Source: Pseudomonas oryzae
GTDB lineage: Bacteria; Pseudomonadota; Gammaproteobacteria; Pseudomonadales; Pseudomonadaceae
Length of the DNA stretch: 64,000 bases
Reading direction: 5' to 3'
Assembly: GCF_900104805.1 (NCBI RefSeq)
Contig: NZ_LT629751.1
Coordinates: forward strand, 3,577,001 to 3,641,000
Position numbers and translations under genes: made by a program. Below, piece after piece: positions 56,605 through 64,000 of the stretch. Under the pieces are notes generated by a model. It saw only the letters and a program-made list of their open reading frames with translations, was not told the DNA's origin and did not search any database. Numbering within the stretch: position 1 is the first letter of the stretch; each line of letters opens with the position of its first letter.

Positions 56605-57405
56605 TTGTCCGACGCGCCGGCGACCCAGCTGAGCATGCGGGGCGCCACCGCGCCGCTGCTGCTGCCCGTCGCCACGCTGCTCCCCGGCCTGCTCGCCGGT
56701 GGCATCCAGCCGCCCGGCCTGCTGGGCGGCGCGCTGTTCGTCGCCTGGCTGCTGTATCCGCCCGGGCGGCTGCCCCGCGGGCTGTGGCTGGCCGGCAGCC
56801 TGCTGGCCAGCCTGGCCCTGGCCGCCCACCTGCTGCCCGGCTTCACGCCGCTGGCGCTCGCCGCGCCGCGCGCGCTCAGTCCGGACGCCGCGCCCTACGC
56901 ACTGCGCCTGCACTGGGACAAGCTGCTGCTCGGCGCCAGCCTGCTGGCCTGGTGGTGGCGCGAGTCCGCCAGCCGCCGGCCAGCGTCGGCACGGCCGCGC
57001 GCCGCCTGGAGCTGCGCACTGGCCACCCTGCTCGGCGTGCCGGCGCTGGCCCTGGCGCTCGGCGTGGTGGCCTGGCAGCCGAAGTGGCCTGCCGAGCTGG
57101 CGCTGTGGCTGGCGGTGAACCTCGGCGTCACGGTGCTGGCCGAGGAGCTGCTGTTTCGCGGCCTGCTGCAGGGCGCACTGGTCGCCCGCCTCGGCGCGGC
57201 GCGCGGCATCGGCCTCACCGCCCTGCTGTTCGGTCTGGCCCACGCGCCCTTCAGCCCGGGCTTCGCCCTCGCCGCCGCCCTGGCCGGCCTCGGTTACGGC
57301 TGGGTCATGCAGCTGTCCGGGCGCCTGGCCGCCGCGGTGCTGCTGCACGGTGCGCTCAACCTGCTGCACTTCCTGCTGCTCAGCTATCCGCTGCGCCTGC
57401 CCTGA
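56605..57405 (+). CDS. CPBP family membrane metalloprotease
   Basis: A 266-residue membrane protein with about eight helices. It has the CPBP (CAAX protease and bacteriocin-processing) motifs EELLFRG (E180, E181, R185), FGLAH (H213) and HGALN (H248, N252), typical of intramembrane zinc-type endopeptidases. The start appears to be TTG 56605 with GGAG nine bases upstream; ATG 56635 is the alternative. It is 16 bases after the HAD gene, so it is the last gene of the lysA-xerC run. No substrate gene is evident. Confidence 0.85.
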   Translation: MSDAPATQLSMRGATAPLLLPVATLLPGLLAGGIQPPGLLGGALFVAWLLYPPGRLPRGLWLAGSLLASLALAAHLLPGFTPLALAAPRALSPDAAPYALRLHWDKLLLGASLLAWWWRESASRRPASARPRAAWSCALATLLGVPALALALGVVAWQPKWPAELALWLAVNLGVTVLAEELLFRGLLQGALVARLGAARGIGLTALLFGLAHAPFSPGFALAAALAGLGYGWVMQLSGRLAAAVLLHGALNLLHFLLLSYPLRLP

Positions 57406-57412
57406 AAACGCC

Positions 57413-57444
57413 GAGGGCGATCCCGGTATTCCGGGATCGCCCTC
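57413..57444. terminator. terminator after sutA and the CPBP gene
   Basis: A perfect 14-bp stem GAGGGCGATCCCGG/CCGGGATCGCCCTC with loop TATT sits between convergent genes. The minus strand continues GGCGTTTTC, so it best serves sutA. Confidence 0.8.
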
Positions 57445-57467
57445 GCGACCAGCCCCGATCGGTTCGA

Positions 57468-57779
57468 TCAGATCGGGCGGCTGCCGTACTTGCTGTCCGG
57501 CTTCTTCGGCGGGTCGGCAACCACGTTGGATTCGATTTCCTGCACCTTGCCACCGCGAGCGAGGAACTCCTCCATCGCCCTGGCCAGCGCATCGCGCTCC
57601 TTCTGCTTGGCCTCGATCGAGGGCAGCTCTTCCGGCTCGGCTTCCTTCTTCGACTTCTTGGCTACCGGGGCAGCCACCTCGTCGTCGCCGTCACCGTCGT
57701 CGTCCGGCGCGGCACCCAGCTCTTCCTCGCCTTCCTCGGCGCCTTCCAGCTCGTCTTGTTCCAGATCTTCTTCGCTCAT
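57468..57779 (-). CDS. sutA: SutA, slow-growth RNA polymerase-binding factor
   Basis: A 103-residue, highly charged, largely disordered protein. The acidic N-terminus (SEEDLEQDELEGAEEGEEEL) and the conserved C-terminal half (EAKQKERDALARAMEEFLAR, PPKKPDSKYGSRPI) match P. aeruginosa SutA as I recall it. SutA binds RNA polymerase and raises transcription of rRNA and other genes during slow growth. ATG 57779 gives the family start. It lies just beyond the amt genes, separated by their terminator. Confidence 0.9.
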   Translation of the reverse strand: MSEEDLEQDELEGAEEGEEELGAAPDDDGDGDDEVAAPVAKKSKKEAEPEELPSIEAKQKERDALARAMEEFLARGGKVQEIESNVVADPPKKPDSKYGSRPI

Positions 57780-57946
57780 GATGAAACCCCATGGTGCTGC
57801 AAAAGCATTTTGTATATAGCCCAACAGCGTCGCTTGCGCGCGCCGCCGGTGCAAATTCGGCCGGACTCCACCGGGTCGCCGCCGTGGGCAACCCCCGCCC
57901 CGAGCCGGGCTGCAGAGCCGTTCGCGCGCATTCTAGCGCGCTGCCA

Positions 57947-57977
57947 GAAAAAACAAAGGGCACCCGCAGGTGCCCTT
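57947..57977 (-). terminator. terminator of the glnK-amt-amt operon
   Basis: On the minus strand the 9-bp stem AAGGGCACC/GGTGCCCTT (loop TGCG) is followed by TGTTTTTTC, 24 bases past the second amt gene. Confidence 0.88.
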
Positions 57978-58001
57978 CGTCTGGCCGCAAAGGGGGCCGG
58001 A

Positions 58002-59252
58002 TCAGCTCTTGCGAGTGAACTCCGGGTAGGCCTCCATGCCGCACTCGGCGATGTCGACGCCGGCGTATTCGTCCTCGGCGTCCACGCGCAGGCCCATCAC
58101 CGCCTTGAGGATGGCCCACAGCAGCAGGCTGGCGCAGAACACCCAGCCGAAGATGCAGGCGATGCCGAGCAGCTGGGCGGCGAAGCTGCCGCTGTCGTTG
58201 GTCAGCGGCACGGCCAGCAGGCCCCAGGTGCCGGCCAGGCCGTGCACGGCGATGGCGCCGACCGGGTCGTCGATCTTCAGCTTGTCGAGCAGCAGCACGC
58301 CACCCACCGCCAGCACGCCACCGACGGCGCCGATCAGCACCGCCATCAGCACCGAGGGGGTCACCGGCTCGGCGGTGATCGCCACCAGACCGGCCAAGGC
58401 ACCGTTGAGCGCCATGGTCAGGTCGGCCTTGCCGAACAGCAGACGGGCGGCGATCAGCGCGGCCAGCAGGCCACCGGCGGCGGCCATGTTGGTGTTCAGG
58501 AAGGCCGCCGCCACGGCGTTGGCGTTCTCGATGCTGCTGACGGCCAGCTGCGAACCGCCGTTGAAGCCGAACCAGCCGAACCACAGGATCAGCGCGCCCA
58601 GCGTGGCCAGCGGCAGGTTGCAACCGGGGATGGCGTTGACCTGGCCGTCGGGGCCGTACTTGCCGCGGCGCGCGCCGAGCAGCAGCACTCCGGCCAGGGC
58701 GGCGGCGGCACCGCACAGGTGCACCACGCCGGAACCGGCGAAGTCGAGGAAGCCGGCCTGGTTGAGGAAGCCGGAGCCCCACTTCCAGTAGCCCTGCACC
58801 GGATAGATGAAGCCGGTCATCACCACCGCGAAGGCGAGGAAGGCCCACAGCTTCATGCGCTCGGCCACCGCACCGGAGACGATCGACATGGCGGTGGCGA
58901 CGAACACCACCTGGAAGAAGAAGTCGGCGCGCTTGGAGTAGCCCGGCGCATCCTCGCCGCCGGCGGCGACCACGTCGACCGCGTGCTCGGCACCGATCAG
59001 GAAGCCCAGGCTCGGCAGGATGCCGCCCTCCGGGCTGGAGTACATGATGTGGTAGCCGACCAGCATGTACATCACGCAGGCCACCGCGTACAGGGTGACG
59101 TTCTTGGTGAGGATCTCGGTGGTGTTCTTGGCCCGTACCAGGCCGGACTCGAGCATGGCGAAACCGGCCGCCATCCACATCACCAAGGCGCCGCAGATCA
59201 CCAGATAGAAGGTGTCGAGGGCGTATTGCAGGGGAATCAGTTCGTTTTCCAT
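58002..59252 (-). CDS. ammonium transporter, Amt family (second copy)
   Basis: A 416-residue Amt channel with about eleven helices and the twin-histidine pore (H178 in FAGSGVVHLCG, H337 in IAVHGLAGTWG). Unlike its neighbour it has no signal peptide: the N-terminus MENELIPLQYALDTFYLV runs directly into helix 1. It is clearly a distant paralogue, not a recent duplicate. It is last in glnK-amt-amt, after an intercistronic hairpin. Two amt genes beside glnK occur in P. stutzeri, as I recall; P. aeruginosa has one. Confidence 0.92.
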   Translation of the reverse strand: MENELIPLQYALDTFYLVICGALVMWMAAGFAMLESGLVRAKNTTEILTKNVTLYAVACVMYMLVGYHIMYSSPEGGILPSLGFLIGAEHAVDVVAAGGEDAPGYSKRADFFFQVVFVATAMSIVSGAVAERMKLWAFLAFAVVMTGFIYPVQGYWKWGSGFLNQAGFLDFAGSGVVHLCGAAAALAGVLLLGARRGKYGPDGQVNAIPGCNLPLATLGALILWFGWFGFNGGSQLAVSSIENANAVAAAFLNTNMAAAGGLLAALIAARLLFGKADLTMALNGALAGLVAITAEPVTPSVLMAVLIGAVGGVLAVGGVLLLDKLKIDDPVGAIAVHGLAGTWGLLAVPLTNDSGSFAAQLLGIACIFGWVFCASLLLWAILKAVMGLRVDAEDEYAGVDIAECGMEAYPEFTRKS

Positions 59253-59289
59253 GGCGAAACCTTTTCTCGGGGCGCACAGGCGCCTGTGA

Positions 59290-59309
59290 CGGGCGCCCGA
59301 AGGCGCCCG
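59290..59309 (-). terminator. hairpin between the two amt genes
   Basis: CGGGCGCC/GGCGCCCG with a CGAA loop, no T run. It probably stabilises or attenuates the operon mRNA instead of ending it. Confidence 0.4.
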
Positions 59310-59329
59310 CCGTGTCCATCATCAGGGGT

Positions 59330-60646
59330 TCAGAGGTTGTAGCCGCGCTCGTTGTGCTCGGCGAGATCCAGGCCGCTGCTCTCGGCTTCCTCGCTGACGC
59401 GCAGGCCCATGACCAGGTCCAGCACCTTGAGGATCACGAAGGTGACGATGCCGGTGTAGACCACGGTGAAGGCCACGCCCTTGAACTGGGTGAACAGCTG
59501 GGCGCCGATGTCTTCCACGCTGCCGAAGCCGCCCAGGGCCGGCGCGGCGAAGGCACCGGTGAGGATGGCGCCGACGATGCCGCCGACGCCGTGCACGCCG
59601 AAGGCGTCCAGCGAGTCGTCGTAGCCCAGCTTGCGCTTGAGGCTGGTGGCGGTGAAGAAGCAGATCACGCCGGAGGCCAGGCCGATCGCCAGGGCGCCCA
59701 TCGGGCCGGCGGTGCCGGCAGCCGGGGTGATGGCCACCAGGCCGGCGACCACGCCGGAAGCGATGCCCAGAGCGCTCGGTTTGCCGTGGGTGATCCACTC
59801 GGCGAACATCCAGCCCAGCGCGGCGGCGGCGGTGGCGATCTGGGTCACCAGCATGGCCATGCCGGCGGTGCCGTTGGCGGCGATCGCCGAGCCGGCGTTG
59901 AAGCCGAACCAGCCGACCCACAGCATGGCCGCGCCCATCAGGGTGTAGCCGAGGTTGTGCGGCGCCATGTGGGTGGTCGGATAGCCCTTGCGCTTGCCGA
60001 TCACCAGGCAGGCCACCAGACCGGCGATACCGGCGTTGATGTGCACCACGGTGCCGCCGGCGAAGTCGAGCACGCCCCAGTCCCACATCAGGCCGCCGTC
60101 GCCGGCCCAGACCATGTGGGCGATCGGCGCGTAGACCAGGGTGAACCACACGGCGGTGAAGATCAGCATGGCGGAGAACTTCATGCGCTCGGCGAAGGCG
60201 CCGACGATCAGCGCCGGGGTGATGATGGCGAAGGTCATCTGGAAGAAGATGAACACGCTTTCCGGGAAGGCACCGATCAGGCTGTCGGTCCCCAGGCCGG
60301 CGAGGAAGGCCTTGGACAGGCCGCCGACGAAGGAATTGAAGTTGACGACGCCCTGCTCCATGCCGGCGGTGTCGAAGGCCAGGCTGTAGCCGTAGATGAC
60401 CCACAGTACGCTGATCAGGCCGGTGATGGCGAAGCACTGCATCATCACCGACAGGACGTTCTTGGAACGCACCATGCCGGCGTAGAACAGCGCCAGGCCG
60501 GGCACGGTCATGAACAGCACCAGCGCGCTGGCGGTCATCATCCAGGCGGTGTCACCGCTGTTCAGGACGACCTCGTCGGCCAGAGCCAGGCTGGGGGTAA
60601 CGAGGGACAATAGGGCTCCGAGCCCTGCGAGCTTGCGCAGAGTCAT
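59330..60646 (-). CDS. amtB: ammonium transporter AmtB
   Basis: A 438-residue Amt channel with a cleavable signal peptide (MTLRKLAGLGALLSLVTPSLALA), as in E. coli AmtB. Twin histidines H202 (GGTVVHINAG) and H352 (GVHGVGGIVG) line the pore. The C-terminal tail (GLRVSEEAESSGLDLAEHNE) is the kind that binds GlnK. It starts 46 bases after glnK, the conserved pairing in which GlnK plugs the channel when nitrogen is plentiful. Confidence 0.96.
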   Translation of the reverse strand: MTLRKLAGLGALLSLVTPSLALADEVVLNSGDTAWMMTASALVLFMTVPGLALFYAGMVRSKNVLSVMMQCFAITGLISVLWVIYGYSLAFDTAGMEQGVVNFNSFVGGLSKAFLAGLGTDSLIGAFPESVFIFFQMTFAIITPALIVGAFAERMKFSAMLIFTAVWFTLVYAPIAHMVWAGDGGLMWDWGVLDFAGGTVVHINAGIAGLVACLVIGKRKGYPTTHMAPHNLGYTLMGAAMLWVGWFGFNAGSAIAANGTAGMAMLVTQIATAAAALGWMFAEWITHGKPSALGIASGVVAGLVAITPAAGTAGPMGALAIGLASGVICFFTATSLKRKLGYDDSLDAFGVHGVGGIVGAILTGAFAAPALGGFGSVEDIGAQLFTQFKGVAFTVVYTGIVTFVILKVLDLVMGLRVSEEAESSGLDLAEHNERGYNL

Positions 60647-60692
60647 GTGTTACTCCTGGGGCGGGGGGTTCGTTGGAGTAAGTTGTTTCGGC

Positions 60693-61268
<576 letters not shown>

Positions 61269-61320
61269 TCATGGAGTTACGCCATTTCACCGGTTTTCGC
61301 CGCCATTTACGCGCCCTTTA

Positions 61321-61369
61321 TGCACCATTAAAGAGCATTGACGGCGATCTTTCGCGCAATCGGAGTGCA
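61321..61369 (-). promoter_or_regulatory. two NtrC-like enhancer sites
   Basis: TGCACC-N5-AGAGCA at 61321-61337 (10 of 12 to TGCACC-N5-GGTGCA) and a weaker CGCGCA-N5-AGTGCA at 61353-61369 (8 of 12). Centres are 32 bases apart and about 110-140 bases upstream of the sigma-54 start, a typical NtrC layout. They share the 460-base gap between glnK and ubiK, which otherwise holds only the sigma-54 promoter and a hairpin repeat. Confidence 0.5.
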
Positions 61370-61491
61370 ACGACGGGCCGGCGTCGATCGCAAACGCACC
61401 AATTCCGGGCACGAATTCCGCCAACGCGCGCCAGGCGCGGATCGGTCGGGTTGTTTGCTAGACTGGCGCCTTCTTTTGCTGGAATACCGCC

Positions 61492-61752
61492 ATGCTGCCG
61501 CCCAAAGCCGTACTCGACCTGTTCGCCAGTCAGGCCAGCCGCCTGTTCGGCGCCGACTCGCCGTTGCCGCATGGCGAACTGGAAGCCCAGTTCAAGGCCC
61601 TGCTGTCGAGCGCCTTCAGCAAGCTGGATCTGGTCGGCCGCGACGAGTTCGACGCGCAGATGGCGGTGCTGGCGCGTACCCGTGCCCGCCTGGAAGCGCT
61701 CGAGGCACGCGTAGCCGAACTGGAAGCCCGTCTGGAGCCGCCGCACCAATAG
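61492..61752 (+). CDS. ubiK: UbiK (BMFP/YqiC) ubiquinone accessory factor
   Basis: An 86-residue coiled-coil membrane-associated protein. It has an amphipathic N-terminal helix (LPPKAVLDLFASQASRLFGA) and a C-terminal trimeric coiled coil (RLEALEARVAELEARLE). UbiK assists UbiJ in aerobic ubiquinone synthesis, fitting the ubi genes elsewhere in the window. A TAGACT at 61459-61464 may be its -10 box. Confidence 0.88.
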   Translation: MLPPKAVLDLFASQASRLFGADSPLPHGELEAQFKALLSSAFSKLDLVGRDEFDAQMAVLARTRARLEALEARVAELEARLEPPHQ

Positions 61753-61792
61753 GGAGCCGCGTCTTCGCGGGACACCTGATCAAGGAGCGATC

Positions 61793-63292
61793 ATGTCCCT
61801 CGCCATCGTCCACAGCCGCGCCCAGCTCGGCATCGACGCCCCGGCGGTCAGCGTCGAGGCGCACCTCGCCAACGGCCTGCCCTCGCTGACCCTGGTCGGC
61901 CTGCCGGAAACCGCCGTGCGCGAGAGCAAGGACCGCGTGCGCAGCGCGATCCAGAGCTGCGGCTTCGAGTTTCCCAGCAGGCGCATCACCCTCAACCTGG
62001 CCCCCGCCGACCTGCCCAAGGACGGCGGGCGCTTCGACCTGGCCATCGCCCTGGGCATCCTCGCCGCCAGCGGCCAGCTGCCCGCCGCCAGCCTGGAAGG
62101 CATCGAATGCCTCGGCGAGCTGGCGCTGTCCGGCGCCCTGCGCCCGCTCCGCGGCGTATTGCCCGCCGCCCTGGCCGCGCGCGCCGCGGGCCGCGCGCTG
62201 CTGGTGCCGCGCGGCAACGCCGAGGAGGCCGCGCTGGTTTCGGGGCTGACGCTGTACGTTGCCGAGCATCTGCTGGAGGTGGCCGCCCATCTCGCCGGGC
62301 ATACCCCGCTGGCGCCCTGGACCACGACGGGACAACCGGCCCCAGCGACCAGTCCGGGCGATATCGCCGAGGTGCAGGGCCAGCTGGCCGCCAAGCGCGC
62401 CCTGCTGGTCGCCGCCGCCGGCCACCACAACCTGCTGTTCAGCGGCGCGCCGGGCACCGGCAAGACCCTGCTGGCCAGCCGCCTGCCCGGCTTGTTGCCG
62501 CCGCTGAGCGAGCAGGAAGCCCTGGAGGTCGCCGCCATCCACTCGGTGGCCGGCCTCGCGCCGCTCAGCGGCTGGCCGCAGCGGCCGTTCCGCCAGCCGC
62601 ACCACAGCGCCTCCGGCCCGGCGCTGGTCGGCGGCGGCAGCCGTCCCAGGCCGGGCGAGATCAGCCTGGCGCACCACGGCGTGCTGTTCCTCGACGAGCT
62701 GCCGGAATTCCCCCGCCACGTGCTCGACGTGCTGCGCCAGCCGCTGGAGAGCGGCGAGATCGTCATCGCCCGCGCCCAGGACAAGCTGCGCTTCCCGGCG
62801 CGCTTCCAGCTGGTGGCGGCGATGAATCCCTGTCCGTGCGGCTATCTGGGCGACGCCGAGCAGCGCTGCCGCTGCACCCCGGAGCAGGTGCAGCGCTACC
62901 GCGCGCGGCTGTCCGGCCCGTTGCTCGACCGCATCGACCTGCACCTCGCGGTGCGCCGCGAGCCGACCCGCCTGCACGCCGCCACCGCAGGGCCGGACAG
63001 CGCTGCGCTGGCGCGCCAGGTGGCCGCCGCCCACGCGCTGCAACTGGCGCGTCAGGGCTGCGCCAACGCCCACCTCGACCTGCCCGGCCTGCTGGCCCAC
63101 TGCGCCCTGGCCGAGGCCGACCGCCTGTGGCTGGAAGCCGCGGGCGAGCGCCTGCGCCTGTCGCTGCGCGCCCTGCACCGGGTACTCAAGGTGGCACGCA
63201 CCCTCGCCGACCTGGAGGGAGAGGCGCGGATCGAGCGCGTCCAGCTGGCCGAGGCGCTGCAGTACCGGGTCCCGAGCGAGGGCCCGGCGTAG
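61793..63292 (+). CDS. comM: YifB/ComM family magnesium-chelatase-like AAA ATPase
   Basis: A 499-residue ATPase that in naturally competent bacteria drives branch migration during integration of incoming DNA. An N-terminal Lon-like domain (ALGILAASGQLPAASLEGIE) precedes the AAA core: Walker A GAPGTGKTLLA, Walker B GVLFLDELPEF, and the zinc-type cysteine cluster MNPCPCGYLGDAEQRCRC. It follows ubiK by 40 bases. No other competence gene is in view. Confidence 0.93.
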   Translation: MSLAIVHSRAQLGIDAPAVSVEAHLANGLPSLTLVGLPETAVRESKDRVRSAIQSCGFEFPSRRITLNLAPADLPKDGGRFDLAIALGILAASGQLPAASLEGIECLGELALSGALRPLRGVLPAALAARAAGRALLVPRGNAEEAALVSGLTLYVAEHLLEVAAHLAGHTPLAPWTTTGQPAPATSPGDIAEVQGQLAAKRALLVAAAGHHNLLFSGAPGTGKTLLASRLPGLLPPLSEQEALEVAAIHSVAGLAPLSGWPQRPFRQPHHSASGPALVGGGSRPRPGEISLAHHGVLFLDELPEFPRHVLDVLRQPLESGEIVIARAQDKLRFPARFQLVAAMNPCPCGYLGDAEQRCRCTPEQVQRYRARLSGPLLDRIDLHLAVRREPTRLHAATAGPDSAALARQVAAAHALQLARQGCANAHLDLPGLLAHCALAEADRLWLEAAGERLRLSLRALHRVLKVARTLADLEGEARIERVQLAEALQYRVPSEGPA

Positions 63293-63417
63293 GCTGGGAA
63301 ACGGCCGAAGGCATTTCCCACCATCGAAAACCGTTGCCCTGGAAACGCGCCGCGCGAGCCGTCCACCCCGCGCTCGCCCCTCGGTCGCTCGCCCCTGCCC
63401 GCGCCGGGGCGGCCTGC

Positions 63418-63423
63418 TAGAAT
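63418..63423 (+). promoter_or_regulatory. -10 box before rep
   Basis: TAGAAT (one mismatch to TATAAT) 37 bases before the rep start; the -35 is not clear. Confidence 0.35.
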
Positions 63424-63460
63424 GCCGCCCTCCCTCTCGTAGCCAGACACCCCTGCCCGC

Positions 63461-64000
63461 ATGTCCCGACTCAACCCCCGCCAGCAGGAAGCCGTCAACT
63501 ACATCAGCGGCCCGCTGCTGGTGCTGGCCGGCGCCGGCTCCGGCAAGACCAGCGTGATCACCCGCAAGATCGCCTACCTGATCCAGCAGTGCGGCATCGC
63601 CGCCCGTCACATAGTCGCGGTGACCTTCACCAACAAGGCGGCGCGCGAGATGAAGGAGCGCGTCGGCCACCTGCTGCGCGGCCGCGAGGGCGCCGGACTG
63701 ACCGTATCGACCTTCCACAACCTCGGCCTCAACATCATCCGCAAGGAACACGCCCACCTCGGCTACAAGCCGGGCTTCTCGATCTTCGACGAGAGCGACG
63801 TCAAGGCGCTGCTCGCCGACATCATGCAGAAGGAATACCAGGGCGACGACGGCGTCGACGAGATCAAGAACCTGATCGGCGCCTGGAAGAACGACCTGAT
63901 CCTCCCCGAAGAAGCGCTGGAGAAGGCGCGCAACCCGCGCGAGCAGACCGCGGCGATCGTCTACCTGCACTACCAGCGCACCCTCCGCGCCTACAACGCG
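63461..64000 (+). CDS. rep: ATP-dependent DNA helicase Rep (partial)
   Basis: The first 180 residues of a UvrD/Rep superfamily 1 helicase, which clears proteins ahead of replication forks. Q motif LNPRQQEAVNY, Walker A AGAGSGKTSVITRK (K29), motif Ia VAVTFTNKAAREMKERV and motif Ib TVSTFHNLGLNIIRKE are intact. Rep is preferred over UvrD from the MSRLNPRQQEAV start and from PAO1 order. The gene runs off the window end. Confidence 0.93.
   Translation, partial: MSRLNPRQQEAVNYISGPLLVLAGAGSGKTSVITRKIAYLIQQCGIAARHIVAVTFTNKAAREMKERVGHLLRGREGAGLTVSTFHNLGLNIIRKEHAHLGYKPGFSIFDESDVKALLADIMQKEYQGDDGVDEIKNLIGAWKNDLILPEEALEKARNPREQTAAIVYLHYQRTLRAYNA

Overview
The window is chromosomal core sequence from a gammaproteobacterium of the Pseudomonas group (Pseudomonas or a close relative such as Azotobacter). 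The base composition is very GC-rich, with GC-biased third codon positions. Nearly every gene has a recognisable Pseudomonas counterpart: algP, algQ, algR/algZ beside hemCDXY, a TIGR02449 protein with zapA and 6S RNA, a SutA-type RNA polymerase factor, and a lptM-lysA-dapF-DUF484-xerC operon. As I remember the P. aeruginosa map, most of the window follows the gcvP-to-rep part of the PAO1 chromosome. Bases 1 to about 6540 (dnaG, rpoD, a PAS-GGDEF-EAL gene, a CAU tRNA) come from a different PAO1 neighbourhood. The presence of two tandem amt genes beside glnK fits the P. stutzeri branch, but species cannot be assigned from this sequence alone.

Layout. 1-6.5 kb: end of dnaG, rpoD, a large cyclic-di-GMP enzyme, tRNA-Ile2(CAU), an NfeD-like membrane protein and a DUF2388 protein. 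6.6-14 kb (minus strand): glycine cleavage genes gcvT-gcvH-gcvP and an iron(III) ABC importer with a Fur-like palindrome. 14-18.5 kb (minus): two ubiquinone hydroxylases, pepP and ygfB. 18.6-20.2 kb (plus): TIGR02449 gene, zapA, 6S RNA and 5-formyl-THF cyclo-ligase. 20.2-25 kb (minus): a membrane microprotein, a flavin reductase coupled to ubiD, rho and trxA. 25.2-31 kb: ppx facing ppk1, hemB, elbB. 31-40 kb: an FTR1-cytochrome c fusion, LysE, TerC, MscS and ABC-F genes, algP, algQ, dsbB. 40-46.4 kb (minus): algZ-algR-hemC-hemD-hemX-hemY. 46.6-51.6 kb: argH, three little-known genes, rnk, a repeat-rich gap and cyaY. 51.7-57.4 kb (plus): lptM-lysA-dapF-DUF484-xerC-HAD-CPBP. 57.4-61 kb (minus): sutA and the glnK-amt-amt ammonium operon. 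61.5-64 kb (plus): ubiK, comM and the start of rep.

The genes are mostly housekeeping, with overlapping (ATGA, GTGA or TGATG) junctions in algZR, hemCD, hemXY, ubiD-flavin reductase and dapF-DUF484 that imply translational coupling. Functional groupings are haem synthesis (hemB, hemCDXY), ubiquinone synthesis (ubiI- and ubiH-type hydroxylases, ubiD, ubiK), iron (ABC importer, FTR1, cyaY), polyphosphate (ppx, ppk1), nitrogen (glnK-amt-amt) and slow-growth transcription control (6S RNA, Rsd/AlgQ, SutA, Rnk, Rho). No prophage, transposase gene, CRISPR array or complete insertion sequence was seen.

The least explained items are small. They include a hairpin element present twice with compensating stem changes (about 30.96 and 51.12 kb), a 140-bp segment bounded by inverted repeats upstream of rnk, and a degenerate 15-bp tandem repeat that lengthens XerC. 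There is also a probable sigma-54/NtrC control region giving glnK a leader of nearly 190 nt.
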